A DNA stretch of 64,000 nucleotides from a virus: positions 1 to 64,000 of IMG/VR virus record IMGVR_UViG_3300037089_000251. The stretch is one strand, 5' to 3'. Of this stretch, positions 15,280 through 26,154 are shown in pieces. Made by a program: the position numbers and the translations under genes. Under the pieces are notes generated by a model that did not search any database, was not told the DNA's origin, and worked only from the letters and a program-made list of their open reading frames with translations. Numbering within the stretch: the first letter of the stretch is position 1; every line of letters begins with the position of its first letter.

Positions 15280-16797
15280 ATGCCACAGACACTCGACAAC
15301 GTGTTCAGCAACTACCCAGGAATGAACAGCGTCATCAGCGCTAGGGCAGTGGGGGAGGGCTATACCGCCAACAACGGCAACTCCGTCTCCAATATCAGCA
15401 ACAATCCTGGGGACATCCGCTCGTTCAACGGGCACACGGCAGGGCTGGGCACCTATGGTCCCGAGCAGCAAATCATCTACCCCGACATCGACACGGGGCG
15501 CTTGGCGCAGGCGAACAATGTCCTGTCCTACCTCAAGCAGAACCCCGATATCACCTTCGGCGAGTATGTGACCAAGTGGGTAGGTTCTAAATCATCCGCC
15601 GCAGCCGTGGCAGGGGATAGTGCGGCTTTGGGGATAAACCCCAACACCCCCCTCAAGGATGTCTTGGCGAACCCCAACCTTCCCAACATCGGTGTCAACT
15701 ACGCCACGCACGACCCCCCGGCTAGCACCATGAACGTGGGTGTGGCAGGAAGCGGGGCAGGCGGCTCCCTGTTCACCCGCAATGCCACGCAGGCGCAGCC
15801 CGTGGAACTGGACAGCCCCACGGTGAACTATGACAGTCTCTTCCCGGATGTGGTCATCAACACGGGATTGAACGAGACGCCGTGGTATGCCGACCCGGAC
15901 CTCGTCACCGGCAATCCCAAGGTTCGGGGGTCAATCAACCCTGTGGTCTTCGAGTTGGTTCTCAAGGGGAGGGACGAGTACCTCCTGTCCACCAGCCCTG
16001 ATGGTCCCACCTATACGCCGGGCACTCCCCTCCAGATACAGCTTAACGCCTCCATGAAGACCTTCAACACCACGATGAAGCATGTCTACCACCCGCAGCG
16101 CACCCGTGTGGGCTGGCACATCACCTTCTGGGGGATGCAGGCAGATGTCATCGAGGGGAACTGCACGACCGGCGTCTTCATGAACCAGTTTGGGCTGACC
16201 GACTTCTTCAGCACCAACCAGATGACCGACGACATCGCCCAGCTATTGGAGAGTGGATTCAGGACGTTCACGGCGGGCGGCAATGTCACCTCCACGCTCT
16301 CCTCCAACTTCCCCACGGCAAGCTCCCAGCTTAACCAGCAGATTCAGGCGCAGACCAAGCAGGACCCCATGAAGGCTTTCCGGGTTGCTGCGCAGGATGC
16401 CTTCGTGGAGTTCCTGTCGCTGTTCAAGAATAACGGCAACGTGTGGTTCAACACCCAAGCCTCGCCACTGGGGACAACCACCGATGCTTCCGGTCAGATA
16501 AACCAACAGGTAGGGGTGGACGAGTGGTCCCCGCAGACTGCCCTCACCGCCACCAACATGAACGCCCGTAACAACGACATCATGACGAGGGGTTCGGTCG
16601 TCATGAAGTTCAAGGGAACGACCTACTTGGGCTACTTCAAGAGCCTCTCCTGGCAGATGGATGCCAATAATCCGTTCCAGTGGACTTTCAATTTCACTTT
16701 CCAAGTGGAGAAGACCATCGGGTACATCTTCAGTCCGGGCTACCAGCAGCAGGCGGTGGTGACCACGAAGATTATCACGACGGTACCGACGAGCTAA
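15280..16797 (+). CDS. Virion protein with NNPGDIR domain, tail tip or baseplate (505 aa)
   Basis: Residues 33-100 contain NISNNPGDIRSFNGH and ADTGRL-like elements of the NNPGN(I/L) domain found in phage virion proteins associated with cell-wall penetration. The remaining 330 residues are beta-rich and end in a strand-rich block (YFKSLSWQMDANNPFQWTFNFTFQ) similar in style to the next gene product, as for tail-tube or hub adaptor folds. The stop abuts the next gene (1-nt gap). Likely a cell-puncturing or adaptor component of the baseplate. Confidence 0.6.
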   Translation: MPQTLDNVFSNYPGMNSVISARAVGEGYTANNGNSVSNISNNPGDIRSFNGHTAGLGTYGPEQQIIYPDIDTGRLAQANNVLSYLKQNPDITFGEYVTKWVGSKSSAAAVAGDSAALGINPNTPLKDVLANPNLPNIGVNYATHDPPASTMNVGVAGSGAGGSLFTRNATQAQPVELDSPTVNYDSLFPDVVINTGLNETPWYADPDLVTGNPKVRGSINPVVFELVLKGRDEYLLSTSPDGPTYTPGTPLQIQLNASMKTFNTTMKHVYHPQRTRVGWHITFWGMQADVIEGNCTTGVFMNQFGLTDFFSTNQMTDDIAQLLESGFRTFTAGGNVTSTLSSNFPTASSQLNQQIQAQTKQDPMKAFRVAAQDAFVEFLSLFKNNGNVWFNTQASPLGTTTDASGQINQQVGVDEWSPQTALTATNMNARNNDIMTRGSVVMKFKGTTYLGYFKSLSWQMDANNPFQWTFNFTFQVEKTIGYIFSPGYQQQAVVTTKIITTVPTS

Positions 16798-16798
16798 C

Positions 16799-17851
16799 AT
16801 GGCAGACAACACCAGCAACGTGTCCGTGAACGATGTCAGCGACATCCGCATAGCCAACCCGCAGACATCGCCCCTCCAGCCTCTCCTCCTCCCTATCCGG
16901 GGAGAGAAGAGGTTCATACCCGAAGACCCTCTGTCGCTCATCGGGGAGGCATTCAGGACTACCTCGATGTTGGGGCAGACCACGACCTCCGGGGCACCCT
17001 CCTCCGACTTCTTCGTCACGGCGGCGAAGGCGGAGTTCACCGACTATGTTATGGTCCGAATCCCCCACCGGGGAGTGGACCCCGCAACCGGCAACCCCGA
17101 CCCGAGATACACGGCCACTTATCGTTTTCTCATCAGCCCGCAGACGGCACAGGTATCGAGGAATACCGAGGACTCCCAGACCTTCGCCCGTGGGGGATGG
17201 CAGTTCGGGCTATGGGGAGAAGGTCTTATAAGCGTGAGCCTTTCAGGTCACACCCCCGGATACTACTGGTCGAAGGGGCTTACCGACGAGTACGCCTATT
17301 TCTCTGAGTCGTGGAGGAACCTCCAGCAGCTTATCATCGTTTTCGAGAATAACGGCTATTGGTTTGAGGGTGAGGAGGCAAACGAGGGTCCCTTGGCTCC
17401 GGGCTTTACCCGCAGGCGCATCAAGAAGCACCAGGATATCCAGCTTATCGTAGGGAACTACGTGTGGTACGGGATGTTTGACACCCTTACCGTCAACCTT
17501 GATGCCGAGCATCCCTTTCGGGCGGAGTTCAGCCTCAGCTTTTTGGCGTGGAAGGAGCGCTTCAGGAACACATCTCCCTATGCCCAGTGGGGCATACAGA
17601 ACAACGTAGAGAGAGGACACGCCTACGGGGCTAGCTCCTACCCGGCAGCGGAGACGGTGCCTACGCAGAACAAGGCCGGACAGTTGACGATACTGCCCCT
17701 GAGCGTACAGCAGAACCAAGCAAACCTCACTGCCCTGTCCCCGGCCGTGAAGTCGGACCAGTCTATCCAGTATTATATGGGTGCGGAGGTATGCAGTTCC
17801 ACGCCCAACTTGGGGCTTTTCAATCCCGGCTCGGTGTTCGGCGGCTCATAA
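16799..17851 (+). CDS. Baseplate or tail-tip protein (350 aa)
   Basis: Contains a beta-rich core TYRFLISPQTAQVSRNTED ... VSLSGHTPGYYWSKGLTDEYAYF and VWYGMFDTLTVNLDAEHPF, which has the look of a tail-tube-fold or LysM-less XkdP-type adaptor. A charged linker precedes a Ser/Gln-rich C-terminus. It lies directly between the NNPGDIR protein and the hub gene, 1 nt from each. The structural role is inferred from these features and from context. Confidence 0.6.
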   Translation: MADNTSNVSVNDVSDIRIANPQTSPLQPLLLPIRGEKRFIPEDPLSLIGEAFRTTSMLGQTTTSGAPSSDFFVTAAKAEFTDYVMVRIPHRGVDPATGNPDPRYTATYRFLISPQTAQVSRNTEDSQTFARGGWQFGLWGEGLISVSLSGHTPGYYWSKGLTDEYAYFSESWRNLQQLIIVFENNGYWFEGEEANEGPLAPGFTRRRIKKHQDIQLIVGNYVWYGMFDTLTVNLDAEHPFRAEFSLSFLAWKERFRNTSPYAQWGIQNNVERGHAYGASSYPAAETVPTQNKAGQLTILPLSVQQNQANLTALSPAVKSDQSIQYYMGAEVCSSTPNLGLFNPGSVFGGS

Positions 17852-17852
17852 C

Positions 17853-20678
17853 ATGGCGAATCAAATCAGGAACATCGCACAAACCGTGCAGGAAAGGGAG
17901 ATAATCAAGACCGCTCCCGACGTGGTCATCTACGTCGAGGGCAGGCCCTATCTCATCAACCCCTACATCAACCTCAAGAGTTCCAAGAACCAGTCGGACG
18001 GGCAGTACACCATCGTCCCCTTCAACGACTATGTGGACTCCTTCACCGTCGCCTACCAAGTGGACAACCTGATTCCCTCGGGGAGCTTTACCATGTCTGT
18101 CCCCGCCGCCCAGAAGTACCTCTTCTTGGCTCCGGGGGGAAACAATATCATTGAGCCGATGCAGCAGGTGCAGGTCTTCGCCAAGGGATACTTCCCTTCC
18201 CAGAACGGGAACACTCTCTACTACCGGGTCTTCAAGGGTCTCATCAGCAGCGTCTCACATTCGGACACAGGCACCTCCGTGCAGATTTCCGTTAGCTGCC
18301 TCGGGATGCTCCACTTCCTCGACCTGATGTACGTTGACCTCTCCCCGGCGAACATGACCAACTCCCCGCTTGGCCCCACGGCCTTCAGCACCAACCAATA
18401 CTCGATGAACCCCTACCAGATGCTTGCCGACACCTTCCTGCGTGCCGTCACCCCGGAGGGATTCCAGCTAGCCTCCATCCAGCAGGACAACATTCAGAAT
18501 AACACCTCCGACTGGGCGGATGCCGTCAAGGCTGGGTACATAAACCGCTGGCAGATAATCCTTACCAACATCATGCGGGATGTTCGCATCCTCGGGTATG
18601 CCGTGCAGGATGCCACCAAGACCAACCCCACCGGCACCGAACTGGAAGGGTACGACCCGAGCCTCTACCATGAGACCTTTACCAAGGAGTCTGACGACGC
18701 ACTGGGGCAGATGGCCTTGAACATGCGCTCCGCCCAGAACAGCCGGGTTCCGCAGAAGTCGGTCATCGACCAGAAGAACGATGCCAGCTTCTATGTGGAC
18801 ATCATGAGGAAATATCTTCCCGACTACAGCATCGGGAACCTTCAGCTTATCGGCGGGAAGATTGTGTCCCGCACGGAGCGCCTGCGCACCGTGGTCAACC
18901 TCATCGCCTACGAGGGTTATCAGGACCTCGACGGGGCAATCATCTTCAAGCCACCGTTCTACAACCTCGATGTGAACAATGACAACCTCGGGACGCTCCC
19001 CAACCTGTCCGGCACGGCGACCTCCGGGACCTCCGGGGCGCTGAGCGCAGCCAGCTATATCCGTCCCAATGCCAATCCCTTCGTAGTCTACCTCAGCGAG
19101 ATAGAGAACGAGACAGAGACGGAGGACGAGGGCAACGTCCGGGCCACCCGCATGCAGATTCAGCCTGACTGGCTCTCAGAGTTCCACGGGCTGGGGGACT
19201 CCTCCAACATCCTCCCCATTGCCGACCACATTGACATCCCCAAGCTTGCCAAGTTTGGTCTCCGGGAGCAGCCCCCACGCCAGCTTTCGTATTTGGCGGC
19301 GGGTGACAAGCTCTATATGTATGCCTATGCAGTCAGCGAGCTTAACCGTGCCAACCGAGGCTACCGGACATACTCTTTCACCATTCCTATCCGGCCGGAG
19401 CTTCGTCTTGGCTTCCCGATGTACATCCCGCACCGGGACATGTACGGGTACATCAACAGCATAAACATCTCCTATCAGCAGGCTGGCACCGCCACGATGC
19501 ACATCACCCTCGACACGCTGCGGAAGCGCCTCCTTGTTCCTGGGTACACCGATATAACCGACGAAAAGGGACAGCAGAAGAAGGTCATCACCTACCAGAG
19601 CCAGCCGAACTTGGTGATGCAGTGGACGGTGCCCCCCGGCAGCAGCCCCAACCCGACCCCGGCGACACCCGCCACTCCCCCGCCCCTTCCCGCCACGGTG
19701 GTACCGGCGACAGGGGGTTATAGCAACCCCGCCGCCAGCAAGGGGGGTACGGGAGCCTCGGTAGTCGGGAAGATATCCAGCAATCCCGTGGTCAACCAAG
19801 TCAATAACCCCGCCACGATACCCCAAGTGGAAAAGACCCCGTTCCACCCGCAGGAGTGGGAGTACATCATGCACCAGAAGGAGAAGCTGGGGTCGTTGTT
19901 TGCCACCAGGTTCGATACCAAGACCAAGAGCTTCCGGGTGCAGAACGACAAGGCCACGGCCGACGACGCCAAGGGGATAGCAGACAGTGGCTCTACCTCC
20001 TCCACAGGCATTCAAGTGGGTCAGCCGTTCTTCAGCAAGGACAACTGGGGGGAGGGCATAAACATCTGGTACTACCACAAGATACTTACCACCCAGCCCT
20101 ACACGGACGAGAAGGGCTACGAGGTCATCACCCCCTTCCCATGGGGAAGGTGGCAGGATGTGAACACCGCCATCCGGGAGTCCCGCTTGGGTATCCTGTC
20201 GAACACCGCCAATATCCAAGGGGCGGGCAATGTGCAGGCTATGAACGTGTTCCTGTTCGCAGGGCTGGCTACCCCCAATTCCGGTGACATAACCACGGCG
20301 CTTAACACGGCGCTTAGCTCGGGGCTGGGCGTTACCGTCAACGGGTTGCCTGCCACGGGCTACGACTCGGTGGAGCTTGACTCCGTCATCGAGCTTGTCA
20401 CCCCGCAGCCGGGGGATGTCGGGAGCGACGATGCCCTGACCAACTATACGCAGCCGGACATGCAGAAGCAGTCGGCTATATCCGACATCACCAACATCCA
20501 GCAGAGGATTAACACCTTTATCACGGGCGGGGCAACGCTTCCCGACAGCCAGCCCTTGAAGGGGGCGAAGAGCATCGTGACCCCCAGCCCGACCGCCCCG
20601 GCGCTCAGAACCCCAGGTGCCCCGTTCACCATACCCGCAGCGGAGCCGGGGAGCGGGGACGAGCCGATAGCAGGATAG
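17853..20678 (+). CDS. Baseplate hub protein (941 aa)
   Basis: I placed the start at the ATG at 17853 (MANQIRNIAQTVQERE), since the longer frame runs back into the previous gene. The N-terminal 600 residues look like a gp27/late-control-D hub: strands such as DSFTVAYQVDNLIPSGSFTMS, a YYRVFKGLISSVS segment, then paired barrels. A Pro/Thr linker (SSPNPTPATPATPPPLP) near residue 595 leads to a polar C-terminal extension with another Pro-rich end. It directly precedes the spike gene, the standard hub-spike order. The extension is larger than in classical hubs. Confidence 0.75.
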   Translation: MANQIRNIAQTVQEREIIKTAPDVVIYVEGRPYLINPYINLKSSKNQSDGQYTIVPFNDYVDSFTVAYQVDNLIPSGSFTMSVPAAQKYLFLAPGGNNIIEPMQQVQVFAKGYFPSQNGNTLYYRVFKGLISSVSHSDTGTSVQISVSCLGMLHFLDLMYVDLSPANMTNSPLGPTAFSTNQYSMNPYQMLADTFLRAVTPEGFQLASIQQDNIQNNTSDWADAVKAGYINRWQIILTNIMRDVRILGYAVQDATKTNPTGTELEGYDPSLYHETFTKESDDALGQMALNMRSAQNSRVPQKSVIDQKNDASFYVDIMRKYLPDYSIGNLQLIGGKIVSRTERLRTVVNLIAYEGYQDLDGAIIFKPPFYNLDVNNDNLGTLPNLSGTATSGTSGALSAASYIRPNANPFVVYLSEIENETETEDEGNVRATRMQIQPDWLSEFHGLGDSSNILPIADHIDIPKLAKFGLREQPPRQLSYLAAGDKLYMYAYAVSELNRANRGYRTYSFTIPIRPELRLGFPMYIPHRDMYGYINSINISYQQAGTATMHITLDTLRKRLLVPGYTDITDEKGQQKKVITYQSQPNLVMQWTVPPGSSPNPTPATPATPPPLPATVVPATGGYSNPAASKGGTGASVVGKISSNPVVNQVNNPATIPQVEKTPFHPQEWEYIMHQKEKLGSLFATRFDTKTKSFRVQNDKATADDAKGIADSGSTSSTGIQVGQPFFSKDNWGEGINIWYYHKILTTQPYTDEKGYEVITPFPWGRWQDVNTAIRESRLGILSNTANIQGAGNVQAMNVFLFAGLATPNSGDITTALNTALSSGLGVTVNGLPATGYDSVELDSVIELVTPQPGDVGSDDALTNYTQPDMQKQSAISDITNIQQRINTFITGGATLPDSQPLKGAKSIVTPSPTAPALRTPGAPFTIPAAEPGSGDEPIAG

Positions 20679-20679
20679 C

Positions 20680-22998
20680 ATGAGAGTAGACTACAAGCCG
20701 CCGATGTCCGAGCACACCAGGGATATGGAGCAGTTCGGTGTGTTCATCGGAACCGTCATGTCCGTTGACTGGGAGAGGCAAGTCTGTTCCGTCGAGGACC
20801 TGCGTTCACGCTACGTCTACCGTGAGGTCGGGCTTTTCCCGGCAGCCCATAGCACCTTTGAGTCCACCGATGTTCAGATGCCCGAGGAAGGGTCCACCTG
20901 CCTCTGCGTGCCTGTCAACTATGTCGGCGGGCATGCCCAGATAGCCATCATGACATGGGTCGTGTCCCACACCAAGACTGCCGTGGACTCCATCGCCCGC
21001 AAGGACTACGAGAGCATCCCCGGCCTCAATGCCCGCAAGCGGGGCAACTACCGCAAGGCTTGGTCCGGCGACCATGCCGTCTCCACCTCGCAGGGCTACA
21101 CGGAAAAGACGGATACCGGGTGGGACAGGTCGTCCCGTGGCTTCGACAGGGAGGACGTGGATGCCTCCCGGCGCACATGGAAGACCGTCACCTCCCGTCA
21201 GGTCAGCTATTCCGACGCCGGTCTGACCTTTGAGGGGCCAGCCGTCCGCCCGGACGCCAGCAACATCAACCCTTCGGTGATGATGGACGGCTCCCGTGAA
21301 TACGCCCTCTACCTACAGCCGGGGGCGCAGCTTTCCGACCGGTACCTCAACGGCCAGAAGGATGTGACCCCGTTCTCCGAGAGCGTCACCCGTGTGCAGG
21401 AGTTCGCCCTCGACTACCCCCTGCCCCCGGAGGTATTGCAGACCAGCCTCATCGACAGCATCCTCGGAACCACCCAGAATCCTTGGACCCGGACTACCGT
21501 CAAGGCACAGGGCAAGTTCCAGGTCGATAGCACCACCTATTTCGCCAACCAAGACTTTGACCATCCGACCAACAACCAGGTGCCTCCCCTTGGTCCCACC
21601 CTGAACGAGGGACCGACGCCCCTGCGCAAGGGCTTCATCGTCGAGCGCAGCGAGGGCACGCTGGTGGGGTTCAACCGCTTTGACCAAGTCACCTACGGGC
21701 AGGTCCTCAAGCCCGTCCTCTCCCCCCTCACCGGGCTGGGGACGCCTACCAACGGGCGCTTCGGGGCCAACTTCACCAGCGGCTACATCCCGGTGGTGGA
21801 TACCGAGCCGGACCACATCGAGGCACGCCTTGCCGCCTCCTGCCATTCCGTCAGGTTCCCGAGCGAATACAACACCACCCGCTGGGATGTCTCCAAGGAG
21901 GGCATGCTGACCTTCGAGATTGGCAGCACCATGCCCAAGGAGAACATCCAGTTCCTCCCGGCCAATGCCTACGAGCACCCGCACGGGGCGGGCAGGAGCG
22001 TGGAGGGGCACCTCGTGGGCAGCCTCAAGCTGGTCATCGGCAAGAACCGGGACGAGGAGGATGCCATCGACCTACAGGCGCTCGGCCAGTCGGTCCTGCG
22101 CCTCGGGTGCGACGATGCCAGCCTGCCGGATGCAGGCAGGTCCATAAAGACCCAGATACGGGGCAGCAATGACGCCTCCCAGCAACGAACGATGCAGTAC
22201 TGGGCTTCCCCCAAGTTTGGCCTTGGGGACCCCGTCAATCTGGCAAACAAGCAGGGCATGGAGCGGGTCAGCATCAGGATGGCCACAGATGGCTCGGTCG
22301 TCGCCCGGCTGGGCGGCAGGGCGGACAATTCTACCCTTAGCGTCCCAGTTCTCCGCCGTCACCTCATCAACGGCTACTCGGACCCGCAGGGCATCCAGTT
22401 TGACCCGAGCGCCCAGAACTCCCACAGCCCCGGTCGTCCGGCATACGCTGCGGGGGATGCCTCCTACCGCTTCCATGACCTCAGCACGGCGGGTCAGCCG
22501 GTCCTTAACTTCGTCCCGTACAATGCCTGGCTGGGGAACCCCGTCCTGCCGAGCATGGACGCCCATGGGATGTCCTTGGACCTCCATGCCGTCCGGGACA
22601 TCCTCCTGCGCATCGGCAAGAACCCGTCCTCGGGGCAGTCTCTCCTCCTCGACCTAAACGGGGGAATCGTGGTTGCGGCCGGTGCGGACAACCAAGGACG
22701 CTCCCTCACTGGGGCGCTGGACGGCGGCATCGAGCTTACGGTCGGACAGAGCAGCGCCAAGAAGGGGTTGCGCTTGGAGATAAACGGGGACGTGGACTGG
22801 GTGGTGAAGGGGAACTTCCACCATCATGTCACGGGGGACTATATCCTTGAATGCACCAACTTCCGGCAGGTCACCAAGCTTGACCATGTGGTGACAGCCC
22901 AGAACGTCAATCATACGGCTCTGTCGGCGCATGTCGTGAACTCCCCGCAGATTCTCAAGAACTCGGGAACCACGACTATGCAGACAACAGGATACTAG
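20680..22998 (+). CDS. Baseplate central spike protein with OB-fold (772 aa)
   Basis: Residues 15-95 read as an OB-fold (FGVFIGTVMSVDWERQVCSV ... MPEEGSTCLCVP), the N-terminal domain of gp5/gpV spikes. The C-terminal 150 residues are repeated short strands (VDWVVKGNFHHHVTGDYIL, then FRQVTKLDHVVTAQNVNHT), the pattern of a trimeric beta-helix needle. No lysozyme domain is seen. It follows the hub gene with a 1-nt gap. It would pierce the outer membrane during contraction. Confidence 0.75.
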   Translation: MRVDYKPPMSEHTRDMEQFGVFIGTVMSVDWERQVCSVEDLRSRYVYREVGLFPAAHSTFESTDVQMPEEGSTCLCVPVNYVGGHAQIAIMTWVVSHTKTAVDSIARKDYESIPGLNARKRGNYRKAWSGDHAVSTSQGYTEKTDTGWDRSSRGFDREDVDASRRTWKTVTSRQVSYSDAGLTFEGPAVRPDASNINPSVMMDGSREYALYLQPGAQLSDRYLNGQKDVTPFSESVTRVQEFALDYPLPPEVLQTSLIDSILGTTQNPWTRTTVKAQGKFQVDSTTYFANQDFDHPTNNQVPPLGPTLNEGPTPLRKGFIVERSEGTLVGFNRFDQVTYGQVLKPVLSPLTGLGTPTNGRFGANFTSGYIPVVDTEPDHIEARLAASCHSVRFPSEYNTTRWDVSKEGMLTFEIGSTMPKENIQFLPANAYEHPHGAGRSVEGHLVGSLKLVIGKNRDEEDAIDLQALGQSVLRLGCDDASLPDAGRSIKTQIRGSNDASQQRTMQYWASPKFGLGDPVNLANKQGMERVSIRMATDGSVVARLGGRADNSTLSVPVLRRHLINGYSDPQGIQFDPSAQNSHSPGRPAYAAGDASYRFHDLSTAGQPVLNFVPYNAWLGNPVLPSMDAHGMSLDLHAVRDILLRIGKNPSSGQSLLLDLNGGIVVAAGADNQGRSLTGALDGGIELTVGQSSAKKGLRLEINGDVDWVVKGNFHHHVTGDYILECTNFRQVTKLDHVVTAQNVNHTALSAHVVNSPQILKNSGTTTMQTTGY

Positions 22999-23000
22999 GT

Positions 23001-26000
23001 ATGGGTGGATTCACAACACAGCTACAAGCCGCAGAACTCTGGCCGATTCGTGCCAAGAAGGCAGTCACCAACTGGCACCCCCTCGGTGACCCAAGGGTGG
23101 AGAAGAACTACCATGCCGCCTTGGAGGACGGCAGGGAACTCCAGAAGTCCATCACCGACGCCAACAACTGGCTGATGGAGGAGAAGAAGCACGCCCTCGA
23201 CCATATCCAGCAGCTTTTCAACCATGTCAAGATAGGCACGGACGGCAAGCTGGACAACCCCGTCCGGGCGATAAAGTACGGGTATGACATCATCAACTTC
23301 ATGCAGCAGGTCTCGACATTCCAAGGGAATGTCATCAAGCTCATCCAAGCATTGACGCAGAACATCGGCATCCTCCAGTCCATGGAGGCTAATATCCTTG
23401 CAATGGTGCAGGAGAACCTCAATGCCGTGGCGAGCCTCCTCCACGACATCTGCAACTGGGGACTCCCAGACCTTCCTGCCATTCCCAACCTCTTCTCGGA
23501 CAATATCTGGAACTGGAACGGGTTCAACTTCTTCCCGCTGGCGTCCTTCATCCCGCACCCGAACTTTGACACCAACTTCTCCTTCGGGCAGTGCAATGTC
23601 CATCTCCCGAATGTGGATGTCCTGAGGAACTTCCCGTCCACCGTCAACTCCTACAACGGGCTTACCTATGGGGCACCGCCCATCGTCCCGCCGCTCGGCG
23701 GCATCATCCCGAACACCGGGGTGAACCTAAGCACCGGTCCATTTTTCCAGAAGATGCAGACCACGACGGACACGCCATACTACACCGTTGACCCCTCCTA
23801 TGCCCATCCGTTCAACCCCTTCACCTCGATGCAGGGAAGCCTTCCCGACCCCCAGACGGTCATCAGCAAGTACCAGATGCCCCCGGCGACCTATGCGGCG
23901 AACATCCTGAGTGCAGTCCCCAGCCTGCTCCCCGATGTATTGAACCAAGTCCCGGCCACCCTGCGCAAGGACCTCATCCGGTATGTCACGCTCGGTCAGG
24001 TGGTTTCCAGCAACTTCGACCCCAACCTGACGGCGGCGTGGATTTTCTACGTGAGCGGGGCACGCAACAACACGGGCGGAACAGGCAGGCAGGGCCAGTG
24101 GCTCCAGAACTTCGAGGCGGCATTCCAAGCGTATGTTCAGCCGTCCGTGAGCTACCTCGGGAGCAACCCCGTGCCTTGGAATGCGGTTCTTCCCGGAACC
24201 ACGCTCAGCGCCGGACCAACCGGCCTGCCGTTCATCTCCACCCTGACCTCCCTAGACCCCGAGACGCAGGGCAATGCCCTGTGGAGGCTCTCGTATGTTG
24301 AGGCGGCCATTCTGGGCTACACCCGTGATACCACATGGGACGGGTTCGCCGACAACAACTATGTGGGGACGTTCACCGGCAAGGACCTCGACTATGCCTC
24401 GCTGGCTATCGTCAAGAGCGAGACGACGACCATCATCCTCGGCGAGGGCACGGCGGCATATCCCGTAACCTGCACCTTCCCTTCCGCCCTCACCAACAAC
24501 CTTGTCCAGGTCATCGCCATGGCAACACCCAGGATTCTCCTGGACACGACGTACCAGAGTCCGCAGCCCCAATACCGCTTCACCTACGACCAGTTTGCCA
24601 TTGCCACGGTGGTGGACAGGTTCAGCCAGTTCTGGCGGGAGTTCAACGGCAACTTGCAGGCGCTCCTCGTGCAGGACCCCTATCTCGTCGGCATCGTGTG
24701 TGCCTACCCGGCGTCCTTGGACTCCGCCATCGACCCGCTCGGGGACCCGACCATCTTCAACACCGTGCAGGCGGACGTAGCCAGCCGTAACCGTACTTGG
24801 GTTCCCGGCTTCCCGCTGCTGCCCTTCCCGACCATCCCCGTCGTGGTCTTCACGACCAACACCACGACCACGCCCGCCGCCAGCGGATGGACCGGCACGA
24901 GCTTTGACCCCGTGGCCTTCCTCTCCCGCCCGGACATCCAAGTACAGCCCATCCCCGTGCAGGCGGCGATGCTCCAGTGCAACATGGCTGCCGCCAGCCT
25001 GATGGCATACGGAACCGCTATCAAGGGGGAGTTTGACGATGCCATAACCCTTGCCCGGCAGCAGGCACAAGCAGCGACGAACTTCGGCTTCCAAGTGGAG
25101 TCCGCCAATGTCATCACCTCCGTCCCACCGGGAAACACCGGGGCACTGGTGGAGTTCGACCAGATTGACTTTGACCAGACAAACTATGTCACCACGACGG
25201 ACACCTTCACCATACAGGCGAGCGGGGCATATGCGGTTACCGGGCAGCTTGTGTGGAGCGGACCCGGCAGCCCGCCGATAGGCGGGGGCGAGGCGGGGGT
25301 GCGCACCGTCACCGTCTATCTAACCCCGATTTCCGGCTCCCCCCCTTACCCGGTTGCCATCCTCACGGCATCGACCCCCAACCAATCTGGTCCCGTGACG
25401 CTGCCGTTCGGGGAGACCGTCAACCTTACTCAAGGGGACATCCTCACGGTCGTGGCGACCCACAGCCTTCCTGATGACCAGTTTGTCGTCGCCGGTAGCC
25501 TCTTCAGCGCCGTCATGTACCAGTCCGCTCCCGATGTCACGCCCCCGATACCGCCGTCCCCCACCTCTGGGGGCACGGCCAACTTCATCGCCTCCGTCAG
25601 CATGCCAGCGCTCACGGCGGTCTATGTTGACCCCTCGGGCGGGGTTTCACCCATCGACCCCACCACGGTCAACCTCAACCCCAGCGGTCTCATCCCCCCG
25701 TTCGCCTACGATGTCTATCCGTATGTTGACGGGATAACTCTTTCGGCCGTGGCGGCTGGCGGGGTCGTGACTGTCGCCATCGGGTATGGCTCCGTCTTCC
25801 AAGTCCCCGGAGCGGGATGGACGCCGGGCGGCCTGCTGTATGCCGGGGTCTTGGGCACTTCCCCCATCACCGACATCGGGTTCGTCACCCAGAACTTCGA
25901 GGGAATCATCCTCCAGCATTGCCAATGGGTCATCGTCGTGGGTCGTGCCCTTGACTCCGAGACCTTCTCGTATGAACCCCACATCCCAACTAGGGTCATT

Positions 26001-26030
26001 TTGTCATGGCCCATGTCTCCCCCGAGCTAG
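23001..26030 (+). CDS. Large virion protein with C1q-like and capping C-terminal domains (1009 aa)
   Basis: The first 160 residues are helical (coiled-coil-like RAIKYGYDIINFMQQVSTFQG). A Pro/Asn-rich region follows. Residues around 715-830 show a C1q/TNF-like jelly roll (FDQTNYVTTTDTFTIQASGA, then VTVYLTPISGSPPYPVAILT). The end (ITLSAVAAGGVVTVAIGYGS, FQVPGAGWTPGGLLYAGV) matches a small domain common at the C-terminus of phage receptor-binding and decoration proteins. It probably belongs to the baseplate periphery and may bind glycans. Confidence 0.65.
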   Translation: MGGFTTQLQAAELWPIRAKKAVTNWHPLGDPRVEKNYHAALEDGRELQKSITDANNWLMEEKKHALDHIQQLFNHVKIGTDGKLDNPVRAIKYGYDIINFMQQVSTFQGNVIKLIQALTQNIGILQSMEANILAMVQENLNAVASLLHDICNWGLPDLPAIPNLFSDNIWNWNGFNFFPLASFIPHPNFDTNFSFGQCNVHLPNVDVLRNFPSTVNSYNGLTYGAPPIVPPLGGIIPNTGVNLSTGPFFQKMQTTTDTPYYTVDPSYAHPFNPFTSMQGSLPDPQTVISKYQMPPATYAANILSAVPSLLPDVLNQVPATLRKDLIRYVTLGQVVSSNFDPNLTAAWIFYVSGARNNTGGTGRQGQWLQNFEAAFQAYVQPSVSYLGSNPVPWNAVLPGTTLSAGPTGLPFISTLTSLDPETQGNALWRLSYVEAAILGYTRDTTWDGFADNNYVGTFTGKDLDYASLAIVKSETTTIILGEGTAAYPVTCTFPSALTNNLVQVIAMATPRILLDTTYQSPQPQYRFTYDQFAIATVVDRFSQFWREFNGNLQALLVQDPYLVGIVCAYPASLDSAIDPLGDPTIFNTVQADVASRNRTWVPGFPLLPFPTIPVVVFTTNTTTTPAASGWTGTSFDPVAFLSRPDIQVQPIPVQAAMLQCNMAAASLMAYGTAIKGEFDDAITLARQQAQAATNFGFQVESANVITSVPPGNTGALVEFDQIDFDQTNYVTTTDTFTIQASGAYAVTGQLVWSGPGSPPIGGGEAGVRTVTVYLTPISGSPPYPVAILTASTPNQSGPVTLPFGETVNLTQGDILTVVATHSLPDDQFVVAGSLFSAVMYQSAPDVTPPIPPSPTSGGTANFIASVSMPALTAVYVDPSGGVSPIDPTTVNLNPSGLIPPFAYDVYPYVDGITLSAVAAGGVVTVAIGYGSVFQVPGAGWTPGGLLYAGVLGTSPITDIGFVTQNFEGIILQHCQWVIVVGRALDSETFSYEPHIPTRVILSWPMSPPS

Positions 26031-26154
26031 GAAATTTTTCCTCAAACTTAGTATTGACCAACTATCAGACCTTAAGCATGTGCCTGTTGCCCGGTGTATC
26101 CGGGCGGAAAGGGATAGAGTACTAGGCGTAAAATTCGCAGTAAAAGGAGGAAAT

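Noticed and set aside
17781-17852. Longer N-terminus for the hub protein
   Set aside because: It would overlap the previous gene by 71 nt in another frame, while the ATG at 17853 starts 1 nt after the previous stop, as its neighbours do.
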